Assembly (NCBI RefSeq): GCF_900113445.1
Contig: NZ_FOPJ01000008.1
Coordinates: forward strand, 1 to 64,000
Source of the DNA: Corynebacterium spheniscorum
Lineage (GTDB): Bacteria > Actinomycetota > Actinomycetes > Mycobacteriales > Mycobacteriaceae
Direction: 5' to 3'
DNA: 64,000 nucleotides
Shown: piece after piece, positions 53,252 to 63,405 of the stretch
Layout of the letters: every line of letters begins with the position of its first letter
Position numbering within the stretch: the first letter of the stretch is position 1
Made by a program: the position numbers and the translations under genes
Notes under the pieces: generated by a model
Told to the model about the DNA's origin: nothing
Seen by the model: only the letters and a program-made list of their open reading frames with translations
Databases searched by the model: none

Positions 53252-54730
53252 TTAGGAGGGGTCTTCCTCAATCACAGTTTTAGCTTCAAAGACCTTCGGG
53301 GCGACGGTAGATTCCGAACGCCCGCGGCGGCGCTTCCCCGAAAGGTTGGTTAAGCGCCCACGCACCGCATTAAATGCTTCTTGGCTGGTTAAGGTCTTGC
53401 CCTTCGAGGTCGCTATCTCAATATCATCGATGGTGATTTCCCCTGCGCGTAGCGACACCAGCTCCGAGTGATAGCGCAACCACACCGCGATGGTGGCAGC
53501 CACCGGCACGGCCAAGAAGGCACCAATAATGCCAAAGAGGGTGCCGCCCACCGTCACCGCCAAAAGCACAATGGCGGCATGCAGGTCCATGGCCTTGGAC
53601 TGCAGGATCGGGGAAAGAATATTGGATTCGAGTTGCTGCACCACCAGGATCAGCAATAGGGCCAATAGCGCATTGGTAAAGCCATTGGATACCAGCGCAA
53701 TCACCACAGCCAAGAAGCCGGCGGAAACCGCACCAATAATCGGGATGAAGCCGGCGAAGAAGGTAATCACCGCGAGCGCCAACGCCATCGGTACCTTCAG
53801 CAGCACCAAACCAATACCAATAAAGACGGCATCCACTAGCGAGACCGCAGCTTGCGCGCGGATGAACCCAGCCAGGGTATTCCAGGTGCGCGAGAGCACC
53901 TCGGTGAGGTGCCAGCCCACATTGTTGCCGGTGAATTTACGCAGCCAGGGCAGGAACTTCGTGCCATCTTTGAGGAAGAAGAACACCAACACCATGGTCA
54001 CCGCGGCCGTCACTGCAAAGGAAGAGGCCGTGGATAGGCCACTAAATACCCCAGAGGCAATGCGGCTGGAGTGATCTTGCAAGAAGGCAGTGACCTCGTT
54101 GACCATTTCATCAACGCGGTTAGATTCCAGGTTCAACGGCGGGCCTTGGATCCATTCCACAAAGCGGCGGCCACCTTCGGTAGCGCGATCCACCACCTGC
54201 TGGAATTGGGAGGTCACCGAAGGCGCAATGCCTGCGAAGACACCAAAGAGGACGGCGATGGTTCCCACCATCGTCACCACCACCGCCAAAGAGGCGGGGA
54301 TCTTATGGTCCCGCATCCACTTCACTGGCGGCCACAGCACGGTGCAGATCAACAGGGCCAGCAGGATAGGCAGCACGCCCTTCCATACGGAACCAAGGAT
54401 CTTAAAGGCAAACACCGCGGCGATGACCACGATGATGAAGCGCAAAGCCCAGCCGGCGAACCAGCGGCCATCGCGGCCCAAAATCAGGGCGCGGTCAATG
54501 GGGTGCTCTTCGCCATCATCCTCAGCCACCATGCCTTCTACAGCTTGGGCGAGGATCGATGGGGTATCGGCAGCTTCGGCGCGGGCACTGCGCGCCTGAG
54601 TTGCAGCGCTTGCTGCCTTAGGTCGGGGGCCCTTCGGGCTGGTGGTGGAGGACTGTTCAGAAGCCTGTTCTGATGTTTGTCCAGGTTCGTTGGCGTTCAT
54701 GGGCTCCGATTCTCCCATATGCTTGTTCAT
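53252..54730 (-). CDS. AI-2E family transporter
   Basis: 492 residues, about eight helices between residues 85 and 415; DGTKFLPWLRKFTG, FFAGFIPIIGAVSAGFLAVVIAL and LQSKAMDLHAAIVLLAVTVGG are family hallmarks (TqsA/YdiK/PerM). The N-terminal ~60 residues are disordered Ser/Gln/Ala-rich, and the C-terminal ~75 are basic. Members export quorum signals or act as Na+/H+ antiporters; specific role here unknown. The 3' end of the gene contains a short direct repeat GTGGTTAGGAGGGGTCTTC at 53228-53265. Confidence 0.85.
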   Translation of the reverse strand: MNKHMGESEPMNANEPGQTSEQASEQSSTTSPKGPRPKAASAATQARSARAEAADTPSILAQAVEGMVAEDDGEEHPIDRALILGRDGRWFAGWALRFIIVVIAAVFAFKILGSVWKGVLPILLALLICTVLWPPVKWMRDHKIPASLAVVVTMVGTIAVLFGVFAGIAPSVTSQFQQVVDRATEGGRRFVEWIQGPPLNLESNRVDEMVNEVTAFLQDHSSRIASGVFSGLSTASSFAVTAAVTMVLVFFFLKDGTKFLPWLRKFTGNNVGWHLTEVLSRTWNTLAGFIRAQAAVSLVDAVFIGIGLVLLKVPMALALAVITFFAGFIPIIGAVSAGFLAVVIALVSNGFTNALLALLLILVVQQLESNILSPILQSKAMDLHAAIVLLAVTVGGTLFGIIGAFLAVPVAATIAVWLRYHSELVSLRAGEITIDDIEIATSKGKTLTSQEAFNAVRGRLTNLSGKRRRGRSESTVAPKVFEAKTVIEEDPS

Positions 54731-54837
54731 TTATGGAATTGTTGGGCGCAAAATTGTCGCGAAGACCAAATCCCTAGGCGCAGGCCACAACGCACCTCAG
54801 GTGCACAGGCTGCTCAAGCCGTCGCTAAATATAAAAA

Positions 54838-54874
54838 GCACGGCACCTCACCAACCACAGTGAAAGTGCCGTGC
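54838..54874 (-). terminator. Terminator of the aldolase gene
   Basis: GCACGGCAC (54838-54846) with GTGCCGTGC (54866-54874); read on the minus strand the stem is followed by TTTTTATATTT. Classic rho-independent structure 25 bp after the stop. Confidence 0.85.
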
Positions 54875-54898
54875 CTAAGGCAATCGAGCGGGGCCTAC

Positions 54899-55786
54899 TT
54901 AGGCGATAGATGCCTGGTAGATGCCCTCAATGGACTCAGCCAGAGTCTTATTGAAGTCCTCATCAGACTGATCCGCAGACAGCCCCTCGGTGAGCGCGCG
55001 AGAGAAGGACGCGATCAGGCCGGGGTTGCGGGAGAGACGCTCATTAGCATCAGTGCGTTCATAGCCACCGGAAAGGGCGACCACACGCATCACGCGCGGG
55101 TGCTCAATCAGCGGGGTGTAGAAGCCATCCTCGGTGGGGATGGTGACCTTCAGCATCACCTGCTGGTCCTCGGGCAGTTCATCCAAGCAGCGCTTAATCT
55201 CATCGCGCATCATCTTTTCGGCCTCAGCCTTATCCGGGGCGTTGATATCAACTTCCGGCTCAATGATCGGCACCAGGCCGTGGCTAAGAATCTGCTTGCC
55301 GACCTCAAATTGCTGCTCAATGACAGCCTTAATGCCCTCAGCATTGGCCTCATGGATCACCGAACGCATCTTGGTGCCATAAATGCCCTTTTCCACGGCG
55401 CGCTTGCACAGCTCGTCCAGGCCGGGGTTATCCTTCATGACCTGCACGCCATTTTCCTTATCTGCCAGGCCCTTATCGGTCTTCAGCAGCGGCACAATGC
55501 CCTTCTTTTCCCACAGGTACTGCGCGGTGGGGATGCCATCAATCTCACGATCCATGGTCATCTCGAAGAGAATCGCGGCGAGGATCTTCTCGGAGGTAAA
55601 GGAAGGCGAGGTGATGATGCGGGTGCGCATTTGGTGCACCAGGTCGAACATCTCATCTTCGCCCTGATAAGCATCTTCCGGAATGCCATAGAGGCGCAGG
55701 GCCTTGGGGGTGGAGCCGCCGGATTGATCCAGTGCAGCAATAAAGCCCTTGCCTTCGCGCATTACTTCAGTTTGCTTTTCGCTCAT
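54899..55786 (-). CDS. Class I fructose-bisphosphate aldolase
   Basis: 295 residues. [22 protein letters not shown] at the N-terminus and [42 protein letters not shown] (Schiff-base Lys region) and RVVALSGGY (phosphate loop) mark the bacterial class I family as in Staphylococcus. Splits fructose-1,6-bisphosphate without a metal. C. glutamicum is known for a class II enzyme, so this is either a replacement or a second aldolase. Monocistronic. Confidence 0.93.
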   Translation of the reverse strand: MSEKQTEVMREGKGFIAALDQSGGSTPKALRLYGIPEDAYQGEDEMFDLVHQMRTRIITSPSFTSEKILAAILFEMTMDREIDGIPTAQYLWEKKGIVPLLKTDKGLADKENGVQVMKDNPGLDELCKRAVEKGIYGTKMRSVIHEANAEGIKAVIEQQFEVGKQILSHGLVPIIEPEVDINAPDKAEAEKMMRDEIKRCLDELPEDQQVMLKVTIPTEDGFYTPLIEHPRVMRVVALSGGYERTDANERLSRNPGLIASFSRALTEGLSADQSDEDFNKTLAESIEGIYQASIA

Positions 55787-55966
55787 GGGGGTTAGCCTCC
55801 AAAAAATCTTGTCGAACCTCGTGTCCGTCAGGTGCCCCTTCGAGGGTAGGGCGCTTTCGCCAGCTTGTCGACGCCCATTACCCCCTAAGGTGTTAAGGAT
55901 CTCAAAACTTTGTGCCTTAGGGCTTTAGTCGAGACCCGCCTCCCGCAGCCCCCATACATACTCATA

Positions 55967-55987
55967 CTTGAGTGGGGTGCGCTCAAG
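55967..55987. promoter_or_regulatory. HAIR element 1 (HspR operator), distal
   Basis: CTTGAGT-n7-GCTCAAG differs from the HAIR consensus CTTGAGT-n7-ACTCAAG at one position. About 275 bp before dnaK, in the 475-bp gap between the aldolase gene and dnaK. Confidence 0.7.
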
Positions 55988-56083
55988 CCGCGCCGGTTTT
56001 GTGCAAGGCGCGAGTAGAATTTCCAAAATCTTTAGCGCTATGACCTGCGCAAACAAAAATTTTCCAAAAAAGTTGAGCGAAGT

Positions 56084-56110
56084 GGGAACAACTTTGAGGG
56101 TTGCCCCGTT
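56084..56110 (+). promoter_or_regulatory. Candidate SigH-type promoter of dnaK
   Basis: GGGAAC (56084-56089) and GTT (56108-56110) with 18-nt spacing fit the actinobacterial SigH pattern GGAA-n18/19-GTT. It lies just upstream of HAIR element 2, so HspR could occlude the start region. Confidence 0.4.
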
Positions 56111-56124
56111 GTGCTTAGTGTCAG

Positions 56125-56145
56125 GTTGAGTGACATCGACTCAAG
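56125..56145. promoter_or_regulatory. HAIR element 2 (HspR operator)
   Basis: GTTGAGT-n7-ACTCAAG: one mismatch to the HAIR consensus, correct 7-nt spacing. Confidence 0.8.
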
Positions 56146-56190
56146 GCCCTCGCACATTCTGTTAGGGTCGCGAGGGGCCAACACCCTTTA

Positions 56191-56211
56191 GTTGAGTGCG
56201 ATGCAATCAAC
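56191..56211. promoter_or_regulatory. HAIR-like element 3 (HspR operator), proximal
   Basis: GTTGAGT-n7-AATCAAC: a weaker HAIR match but itself symmetrical (AGTTGA...TCAACT), 51 bp before the dnaK start. Confidence 0.55.
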
Positions 56212-56262
56212 TGAAGATGTACAGCCCAAGATGAAACAACAAAACAGGAGGACTTAATCAGC

Positions 56263-58110
56263 ATGGGACGCGCAGTAGGAATTGATCTCGGTACCACCAA
56301 CTCGGTGGTCGCCGTTCTGGAAGGTGGCGAACCCACCGTCATCGCTAACGCTGAAGGCGCTCGCACCACCCCCTCGGTGGTTGCCTTCGCAAAGAACGGT
56401 GAAGTGCTGGTTGGCCAATCCGCCAAGAACCAGGCAGTCACCAACGTGGACCGCACCATTCGTTCCGTCAAGCGCCATATCGGCAGCGACTGGTCTGTCG
56501 ATATTGACGATAAGAAGTACACCCCGCAGGAAATCTCCGCCCGCACGCTCATGAAGTTGAAGCGCGACGCGGAAGCCTACCTGGGTGATGAGGTAACCGA
56601 CGCGGTTATTACCGTTCCCGCTTACTTCGAAGACGCACAGCGCCAGGCCACCAAGGAAGCCGGCCAGATCGCCGGCCTGAATGTCCTGCGCATCGTTAAC
56701 GAGCCCACCGCAGCAGCCCTGGCCTATGGCCTGGAAAAGGGCGATAAGGAACAAACCATCCTGGTCTTCGACCTTGGTGGCGGTACCTTCGACGTCTCGC
56801 TGCTAGAAATCGGCGATGGTGTGGTCGAGGTTATGGCCACCGCTGGTGATAATAAGCTCGGCGGCGATGACTGGGATCAGCGCATCGTTGACTGGCTGGT
56901 CGAAAAGTTCAAGGCCGCCAATGGCATTGATCTGACCAAGGACAAGATGGCTCTGCAGCGTCTGCGTGAAGCAGCCGAGAAGGCCAAGATTGAGCTCTCT
57001 GCTTCCCAGAGCGCCAATATCAACCTTCCCTACATCACCGTCGATGCCGAGAAGAACCCGCTCTTCTTGGATGAGACCCTGTCTCGCACCGAATTCCAGC
57101 GCATCACCGAAGACCTGCTGGCCCGCACCAAGGCCCCCTTCAACCAGGTCATCAAGGATGCCGATATGTCCGTCAAGGACATCGACCACGTCGTGCTGGT
57201 TGGTGGCTCCACCCGTATGCCGGCTGTTTCCGACATGGTCAAGGAACTCACCGGTGGCCGTGAACCCAATAAGGGTGTGAACCCCGATGAGGTTGTGGCT
57301 GTGGGTGCTGCCCTGCAGGCTGGTGTGCTCCGCGGTGAAGTCAAGGACGTTCTGCTCCTGGATGTCACCCCGCTGTCCCTGGGTATTGAAACCAAGGGTG
57401 GCGTGATGACCAAGCTCATCGAACGCAACACCACCATCCCGACCAAGCGTTCCGAGACCTTCACCACCGCTGAAGATAATCAGCCTTCGGTGCAGATCCA
57501 GGTCTTCCAGGGTGAGCGTGAAATCGCTTCCGCTAATAAGCTGCTCGGCTCCTTCGAGCTCGGCGGTATTGCTCCGGCTCCGCGCGGTATCCCGCAGATC
57601 GAGGTGACCTTCGACATCGACGCCAATGGCATCGTGCACGTCACCGCGAAGGACAAGGGCACCGGCAAGGAAAACACCATCAAGATCCAAGATGGTTCCG
57701 GTCTGTCCCAGGAAGAAATTGATCGCATGATCAAGGACGCCGAGGCTCACGCCGAAGAGGATAAGAAGCGCCGCGAGGAGCAGGAAACCCGCAACTCCGC
57801 CGAGTCCATGGTCTACCAGACCCGCAAGTTCTTGGAGGATAACTCCGACAAGGTCTCCGAAGACATCAAGGAGAAGGTCGAAAAGGCCGCTGGTGAAGTG
57901 GAAGAAGCCCTCAAGGGTGATGACCTGGACGCCATCAAGTCCTCGGTAGAGAAGCTCTCCACCGAATCGCAGGAAATGGGTAAGGCTATCTACGAGGCAC
58001 AGGCTAACGCCGGTGCCACCCAGGCTGACGCTGGTAGCGAAAGCGCTGAAGGTGCCGATAGCGATGTCGTCGACGCTGAAGTTGTCGACGAGGAGGATGA
58101 CAACAAGTGA
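56263..58110 (+). CDS. dnaK: Chaperone DnaK (Hsp70)
   Basis: 615 residues. N-terminal ATPase: [13 protein letters not shown] (phosphate 1), [32 protein letters not shown] (phosphate 2), [10 protein letters not shown]; substrate domain [17 protein letters not shown]; helical lid and acidic tail ending EEDDNK. CAGGAGG 9 nt before ATG. First gene of the heat-shock operon; the stop overlaps grpE by 4 bp. Repressed by HspR through the HAIR sites upstream, with DnaK acting as HspR co-repressor in actinobacteria. Confidence 0.98.
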   Translation: MGRAVGIDLGTTNSVVAVLEGGEPTVIANAEGARTTPSVVAFAKNGEVLVGQSAKNQAVTNVDRTIRSVKRHIGSDWSVDIDDKKYTPQEISARTLMKLKRDAEAYLGDEVTDAVITVPAYFEDAQRQATKEAGQIAGLNVLRIVNEPTAAALAYGLEKGDKEQTILVFDLGGGTFDVSLLEIGDGVVEVMATAGDNKLGGDDWDQRIVDWLVEKFKAANGIDLTKDKMALQRLREAAEKAKIELSASQSANINLPYITVDAEKNPLFLDETLSRTEFQRITEDLLARTKAPFNQVIKDADMSVKDIDHVVLVGGSTRMPAVSDMVKELTGGREPNKGVNPDEVVAVGAALQAGVLRGEVKDVLLLDVTPLSLGIETKGGVMTKLIERNTTIPTKRSETFTTAEDNQPSVQIQVFQGEREIASANKLLGSFELGGIAPAPRGIPQIEVTFDIDANGIVHVTAKDKGTGKENTIKIQDGSGLSQEEIDRMIKDAEAHAEEDKKRREEQETRNSAESMVYQTRKFLEDNSDKVSEDIKEKVEKAAGEVEEALKGDDLDAIKSSVEKLSTESQEMGKAIYEAQANAGATQADAGSESAEGADSDVVDAEVVDEEDDNK

Positions 58111-58847
58111 CCTACCCCGACGAGGGCCAAGCGAAGATGCCCGATAACCCCGGGGATCCCGCAGCCACCGACCCGGAGGCCACCAGCCCAGAGCAGGCCG
58201 AGGCTGCCGCTGATGCGGTAGCCGACGCCCAGGCGGAAGCCCGTGCCGAAGGTAAAGAAACCTTCGACCCGGAAGCCGTCTTAGAAGAAGAAGCCGAAGC
58301 AGAGGTGCAACGCCTAAGCGCCGAGGATGAAGTCCTAGGCACCGAAGCACCAGCTGAAGGAGCTGATCCTTTAAGCAGCTTGCAAGAGCAATTAGAGGAA
58401 CGCACCGATGATCTCAAGCGAGTAACCGCTGAGTATGCCAACTACCGTCGGCGTACCGAGCGGGAACGCGGTCAGATCGCCGAAACCGCTAAAGCCCAGG
58501 TACTGAGCAGCTTGCTGCCGATCCTGGATGACCTGGAACTAGCCCGCCAACATGGTGATCTAGAAGAAGGTCCGCTGCGGGCTTTCGCCGATAAGCTGCA
58601 GAACACTCTCGGCGGCTTCAAGCTCACCCCCTTCGGTGAACCCGGTGAGGACTTCGATCCTGAGATCCATGAAGCAGTTCAGGATCTTTCGGAAGGTGAC
58701 CACAAGGTATTGGGCACTGTCTTACGTCGCGGTTTCCGCGTCGGTGAGAAAGTAGTGCGCACCGCCATGGTGATCATTGCGGATCCTCAAGACAACAATG
58801 ATGGTGCAACTGGCACCCAAGGTGCTACTGGCACCGAGGAATCCTAA
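58107..58847 (+). CDS. grpE: Nucleotide exchange factor GrpE
   Basis: 246 residues, GTG start overlapping the dnaK stop. A long acidic, Ala/Glu-rich disordered N-terminus (about 1-95) precedes the coiled-coil [26 protein letters not shown] and the C-terminal beta domain with the [15 protein letters not shown]...[21 protein letters not shown] signature. The disordered arm is longer than in E. coli GrpE (197 residues). Promotes ADP release from DnaK. Confidence 0.97.
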   Translation: MTYPDEGQAKMPDNPGDPAATDPEATSPEQAEAAADAVADAQAEARAEGKETFDPEAVLEEEAEAEVQRLSAEDEVLGTEAPAEGADPLSSLQEQLEERTDDLKRVTAEYANYRRRTERERGQIAETAKAQVLSSLLPILDDLELARQHGDLEEGPLRAFADKLQNTLGGFKLTPFGEPGEDFDPEIHEAVQDLSEGDHKVLGTVLRRGFRVGEKVVRTAMVIIADPQDNNDGATGTQGATGTEES

Positions 58848-58876
58848 ACATTTCCAGCTAGGCGAGAACACCCGCG

Positions 58877-58909
58877 CTGCTACTACCCCTTAGCCCGGGG
58901 TAGTAGCAG
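58877..58909 (+). terminator. Strong hairpin between grpE and dnaJ
   Basis: CTGCTACTACCCC (58877-58889) and GGGGTAGTAGCAG (58897-58909): 13-bp perfect stem, 7-nt loop, no T run. Likely a partial terminator or an mRNA stability element that sets dnaJ-hspR below dnaK-grpE levels. Confidence 0.6.
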
Positions 58910-59050
58910 ACCGTGGGGAACTCCCCGAAACCTATTAGCCATAGATTTTTATAAAACTTTAGAAATACTCGATAAATTTGAATTAGCCCTGAGCTACCTA
59001 GCTAAGGACAACGCAACATCCGCTAGCGGATAGAAAGGAGGAGATGCCCA

Positions 59051-60256
59051 GTGGCACAGCGAGAATGGGCAGACAAGAACTATTACGCGGATCTGGGGGT
59101 CTCCTCATCTGCAACGGATGAGGAAATTAAAAAGGCCTACCGCAAACTGGCACGCGCTAACCACCCCGATAAGAACCCGGGTGACAAAGCTGCCGAAGAG
59201 CGCTTTAAGAAAGCCGCCGAAGCCTACGATGTCCTTGGGGATCCCAAGAAGCGTAAAGAATACGACGATCTAAAAGCGATGCTCGGAAGCGGTGGCGCTT
59301 TCCGTGGCTTCGGGAATGCGGGGCCCGGCTTTCCGGGAGGGTTTCGCGGCACGGAAGAAGAATTCGACCTCTCGGACATCTTCGCCCGAGCCCGAGCAGC
59401 ACGATCCGGTGGAGGACCTGCTGAAGACGGCGGTCTGGGCGATTTCCTCGGTGGCGTTTTCAACCGCGGCGGCAGTGCTCGCCACGCAACTCGGCCGTCG
59501 CGGGGGGCGGACGTCGAAACCGACATCACCCTGGAATTCCGGGAAGCGGCGAAAGGGACCACGATTCCCGTCCAACTAAGCGGGAATGTGCCCTGTAACG
59601 CCTGCCATGGTTCCGGCTCTACCTCCGGAAACCCCTCTAATTGTGGGGATTGCCATGGCACCGGATTCACATCCGAAACCAAGGGTGCCTTCGGGTTCTC
59701 TGCACCGTGTACGACCTGCCATGGCACCGGCCAGGTGATCACCGATCCCTGTAGTACCTGCTCTGGTAGTGGCACAGTGCACCGCACTCGCTCCATTACC
59801 GTGCGGATCCCCGCAGGTGTGGAAGATGGCCAAAAGGTGCGGCTAGCTGGGCAAGGTGAAGCTGGACGTAATGGGAAGCCAGCTGGTGACCTCTTTGTCA
59901 CCGTGCATGTGAAACCGGATGAGGTGTTCCGCCGCAGCGGTGATGATCTGGAAGTCAATGTGCCAGTTTCCTTCAGCGAACTCGCCTTAGGCGACACCAT
60001 TACGGTGCCGACCTTAGATAATGCGGTTCGGGTCAAAGTCCCAGCCGGTACCCCAGATGGGCAGATCCTTCGGGTTCGTGGGCGTGGTATTCCGGCCCGT
60101 GGGAGCTCCAAGAAGGCGGGTGACCTACTGGTGACCGTACGAGTGCAGGTTCCGAGCAACTTGGATCCAGCGGCTCGAAGTGCACTACGTACCTATGCCC
60201 AAGCGGAAAAGGATGCTGGGTTTAACCCCCGTGAGGGCTGGGCTGGGGCTCGCTAA
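59051..60256 (+). CDS. dnaJ: Chaperone DnaJ (Hsp40)
   Basis: 401 residues, GTG start with AAAGGAGGAG 12 nt upstream. J domain (about 9-75) with HPD in [11 protein letters not shown], Gly/Phe region (about 80-105), zinc region with four CxxCxGxG-type motifs ([32 protein letters not shown]), C-terminal substrate domains. Full type A DnaJ. Delivers substrates to DnaK and stimulates its ATPase. Confidence 0.97.
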   Translation: MAQREWADKNYYADLGVSSSATDEEIKKAYRKLARANHPDKNPGDKAAEERFKKAAEAYDVLGDPKKRKEYDDLKAMLGSGGAFRGFGNAGPGFPGGFRGTEEEFDLSDIFARARAARSGGGPAEDGGLGDFLGGVFNRGGSARHATRPSRGADVETDITLEFREAAKGTTIPVQLSGNVPCNACHGSGSTSGNPSNCGDCHGTGFTSETKGAFGFSAPCTTCHGTGQVITDPCSTCSGSGTVHRTRSITVRIPAGVEDGQKVRLAGQGEAGRNGKPAGDLFVTVHVKPDEVFRRSGDDLEVNVPVSFSELALGDTITVPTLDNAVRVKVPAGTPDGQILRVRGRGIPARGSSKKAGDLLVTVRVQVPSNLDPAARSALRTYAQAEKDAGFNPREGWAGAR

Positions 60257-60405
60257 CTCGCGTGTATAAACCATGCGCGTGATGCCTCAACCCTTATCCC
60301 GCACCGATTCACCCCAGGCCGTGAGTGCCAAACCTCAGCCAGCGGGTCTCGGATAAGCAAGAATACAAAGAAACAACGCAGATTCTTCGAGGAGGTGAAC
60401 ACCTA

Positions 60406-60894
60406 ATGAGCCAAGCGCAGAACCAACAAGGTGAACAAGGTGATGTGGCAGCCCGAATCCAGGCGAATTTCCCGCCCAAGGATTTAGGTGAGGTGTTCGT
60501 CATCTCGGTGGCTGCGGAGCTGGCGGGGATGCATGCGCAGACGCTGCGCACCTATGACCGCATTGGGCTGGTCTCGCCGAAGCGTACCCGTGGTGGTGGC
60601 AGGCGGTATTCCCGGCAGGATGTGGCGATGCTGCGGTTTATTCAAAAGCTCAGCCAGGATGATGGGGTGAACCTGGCGGGGATTAAATCCATTATTGAAT
60701 TGAGCGAAAAGAACGCGCATCTGCATCATGAAAATGAGCAATTGGCGGAGGAAAACCGCCGGCTCCGCGAGGAACTCTTAAGAGAAAAGCAAAGGTCATC
60801 GCGGCCGCGTGGGGAGATTGTGCATGTGCCCCGCTCCACGGCGGTGGTGATGTGGGATCGTGAGGCCAGCCGGCGGCGTCCCCGCAGCTCCTAG
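60406..60894 (+). CDS. hspR: Heat-shock repressor HspR
   Basis: 162 residues; AGGAGGTG 8 nt before ATG fixes the start. MerR-type winged helix: VFVISVAAELAGMHAQTLRTYDRIGLVSPKRTRGGGRRYS, then a coiled-coil (HHENEQLAEENRRLREELLREKQ). C-terminal basic tail. Binds HAIR inverted repeats; three such sites precede dnaK, closing an autoregulatory loop as hspR is the last gene of the operon. Confidence 0.95.
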   Translation: MSQAQNQQGEQGDVAARIQANFPPKDLGEVFVISVAAELAGMHAQTLRTYDRIGLVSPKRTRGGGRRYSRQDVAMLRFIQKLSQDDGVNLAGIKSIIELSEKNAHLHHENEQLAEENRRLREELLREKQRSSRPRGEIVHVPRSTAVVMWDREASRRRPRSS

Positions 60895-60992
60895 CTGGAA
60901 TTAAAGCCAAGAATAGAGGGCGAGAAGTTGAAGAGATACTGCTCGCCCTTCGTTTTGCTTCCTGAGTGCACAAGCCTCACAGCGTGCTGGGT

Positions 60993-61439
60993 TTATGCAG
61001 CTGGGGCTAGCTGTTTGCGGAGTGCTGAGATGAAAGCATTGGGGTCATCCACCGATACGCGGTAGGTATTTCCGTTGGCTAGGGTGATCAGCAGGTTCGG
61101 CGCTCCGACGTGGAAAGACCAACCGAGGCCGCCGACATGGGCACCGAAGGTGTTGCGCTCAAAAAATGGTGAAGACGTGACGCGACTGGCGTTCTTGATG
61201 TCTGCGACTGGAATGGTTTTGACGGGAATGCCGGAGATATCGACCTTCAACTTATCTTCACTAAGTTGCGCCCCGATAGAGAAAAGCGCCAAAGCTACAA
61301 AGAGGATTCCGCTGATCAGCATTCCAATCTTGTCGCCTTGATTGAGCAAGTAGGCGAAGATTCCCGCTACGACCAGCAAGATGATTATTCGTCCTAGGTT
61401 ATAACCGAAGACGCGGGAGTTGCATTTTGTAGTATTCAC
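60993..61439 (-). CDS. Membrane protein with PH-like C-terminal domain
   Basis: About 148 residues from a GTG that follows AAAGGAAA by 11 nt. Two helices (about 12-32 and 36-55) are followed by a ~85-residue soluble domain (IPVKTIPVADIKNASRV...NLLITLANGNTYRVSVDDPNAFISALR) with the strand pattern of bacterial PH domains. The frame stays open 40 codons further upstream without homologous-looking sequence. Function unknown. Confidence 0.65.
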   Translation of the reverse strand: MNTTKCNSRVFGYNLGRIIILLVVAGIFAYLLNQGDKIGMLISGILFVALALFSIGAQLSEDKLKVDISGIPVKTIPVADIKNASRVTSSPFFERNTFGAHVGGLGWSFHVGAPNLLITLANGNTYRVSVDDPNAFISALRKQLAPAA

Positions 61440-61559
61440 GGTCTTCGGGGTTTCCTTTCTTGATGCGGTGGGCAATGAGACAGGAAGACAAGAAGTGCAC
61501 TTAGAGGGGTAGAGCCAAGTCGCCTTCCTGTTCTGGGAATGCTGGTGGCCACACCCCAA

Positions 61560-62197
61560 CCCCTCACGAGGATTCCGGATTGTGTCGGACGGTGTAGCGG
61601 GAGGAAGAGCCCAAGATGTGGGATCTAGGGGTAGTGCTACCGAGGGGTATCGGGTTTGTGTCCTTCAGCTGTGTGGGGCTTGCTAACTCATATAACGTGA
61701 TAACTGCAGGGGTGGCAGAGGTGCTGCCGTCTTGAGAATCCTTTGCTTTAGATGGTTAAAGAAATACTGCTTGACATGTAGGTTTGCGGTTAAAAGAAGA
61801 GTAGCTCAAGCGTTGTGGCGTAGGCCAGGCTTGTCTGGGGAAAAACTTTCCACACCACTGTCTGTTCCCCAACCAAAATACTTATTGAGCTGCGAGTTCC
61901 TTGTGATGCAAAGGTGCAATATTGCAACCCGATCCGGGGGTGGTTTGAGGGGTTTGTCTGGGGCTGATCGCATGTGGTTGGCGATAGGGACATCGAGGGG
62001 CGTGGGGAACCTGCGCTCTGCGGAACTTCAGGTTTCCTCATTGATTGGGACTGCACATCGGGATGCTGCGGGTGATGGCCACGTAGATAGTGCGAGAAAC
62101 AATTACCTTGTATGCACCCACCGTTGGGGTTTTAAACACCATGGTTGGGGGTAATCGCCAAGCCAGAAACACGAGAATGTGGTGCTTAAGTTTTATT
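61560..62197. other. Gap without a supported gene
   Basis: About 640 bp. Frames here lack ribosome sites and coding character. It ends in a TATTAT box directly against the next gene's first ATG. Confidence 0.4.
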
Positions 62198-63307
62198 ATG
62201 TTCGGCATGACTTTCAAGCAGCCGCCTACTTCCACAGCGCCGCACGGCACCCCAGCCCCGATGTCCCCCGGGGCCTTTACTATGAAGGTCCTCCAGGGCA
62301 TCTCTGTTGCAGTGGTGGTGGCGTTGGTCCCCCAAGCCCTCCTCGGTGAACTTTTCCGCGCATTATTGCCGGTATTCCCTCAAGGTCAAACCATCATCCA
62401 GCTGGTGTCGCTGGCATCGTCTTTGATGCCGGTGCTCATCGGTGTGCTGGTGGCTAAACAATTCGGGCTTTCGCAGATCCAAACCGCATCAGTGGGTATT
62501 GCTGCAACCTGTGGTTCTGGTGTGGCAATGCCGGATCCGAATGGTGGTTTCCACCTTCAGGGCACCGGGTTGGTGATTAATACCGGTATTACCGCAGCTC
62601 TTGCGGTGCTGGTGATTCTGCTGATTGGGGACCGACTGAAGAACTACACGATCTTGTTGCTCTCCACGATCGTGGTGGTGGTTGCCGGCGGTATTGGTTG
62701 GGTGGTTACCTTCCCGATCGTCAAGGTCTTCACCATGTGGCTCGGCGGGCTGGTCAATGGCGCTACCCAATTGCAGCCGGTACCGATGGGAATTTTGTTG
62801 GCGGTCCTCTTTGCGATCATGATTGTCTCCCCGGTATCTACCGTGGGTGTGGCTACCGCGATCTATATGGCTGGGGTGGCCTCTGGTACTGCCAACCTAG
62901 GTGTGGTTGCAGCTGGCTTCGGTCTGTTGGTGGCTGGCTGGAAGGTGAACGGTTTTGCCACCTCCTTGCTGCACGTTTTGGGTTCGCCGAAGGTGCAGAT
63001 GGCCAATATGCTTTCCCGTCCGGTGTCCTTCTTGCCGATGCTCTGTACTGCCGCTGTGCTTGGCGGTATTGGTGGTGCCGTGGGGATTTCCGGTACTCCG
63101 ATTTCCGCAGGCTTCGGTATTTCTGGCTTGGTTGGCCCGCTAGCTGCCCTGAATGCGGAAGGGTGGGGTTGGACCCCGCTGAACCTGGGCATTGTGGTCG
63201 TGATGTTTGTGGTGCTGCCGATTGTGCTCTCGGTGGGATTCCAATTCCTCTTCGCCAAGGTCCTGGGTTGGGTGGATGAAGAAAACTACCGCCTGAGCTT
63301 CGACTAA
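62198..63307 (+). CDS. PTS EIIC-type membrane transporter (PTS_EIIC_2 family)
   Basis: 369 residues from the first reasonable ATG (a second ATG follows at 62207). About ten helices; GxxVAMPDPNGG (near 105-117), a conserved Pro/Gly loop, and ISAGFGISGLVGPLAAL, typical of the PF13303 group. These proteins look like PTS membrane subunits but usually lack linked EIIA/EIIB domains, as here, and may work as stand-alone carriers. Substrate unknown. Ends before a strong terminator. Confidence 0.75.
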   Translation: MFGMTFKQPPTSTAPHGTPAPMSPGAFTMKVLQGISVAVVVALVPQALLGELFRALLPVFPQGQTIIQLVSLASSLMPVLIGVLVAKQFGLSQIQTASVGIAATCGSGVAMPDPNGGFHLQGTGLVINTGITAALAVLVILLIGDRLKNYTILLLSTIVVVVAGGIGWVVTFPIVKVFTMWLGGLVNGATQLQPVPMGILLAVLFAIMIVSPVSTVGVATAIYMAGVASGTANLGVVAAGFGLLVAGWKVNGFATSLLHVLGSPKVQMANMLSRPVSFLPMLCTAAVLGGIGGAVGISGTPISAGFGISGLVGPLAALNAEGWGWTPLNLGIVVVMFVVLPIVLSVGFQFLFAKVLGWVDEENYRLSFD

Positions 63308-63352
63308 AACCAGCGTGCGTAGGCACATCCTGCGTCAATAACTGAGATTGCT

Positions 63353-63405
63353 CCCCACTAGCTGGACTGGTGACAACCAGCTCCACACCTAGTGGGGGGT
63401 TTTTC
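63353..63405 (+). terminator. Terminator of the PTS EIIC-like gene
   Basis: CCCCACTAG (63353-63361) pairs with CTAGTGGGG (63389-63397), followed by GGTTTTTC. An inner AGCTGG/CCAGCT pair inside the loop could form an alternative stem. Confidence 0.85.

Noticed and set aside
53228-53265. GTGGTTAGGAGGGGTCTTC direct repeat at the end of the AI-2E gene considered as an att site
   Set aside because: Two adjacent copies about 20 bp long fit simple local duplication at the gene's 3' end; no mobile element is nearby.
56803-58350. 515-codon minus-strand frame opposite dnaK
   Set aside because: An antisense by-product of the biased codon use of dnaK; no recognisable protein features.
61732-62154. 140-codon plus-strand frame before the PTS EIIC-like gene
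   Set aside because: No ribosome site, no hydrophobic or domain pattern, unusual composition; regarded as non-coding.
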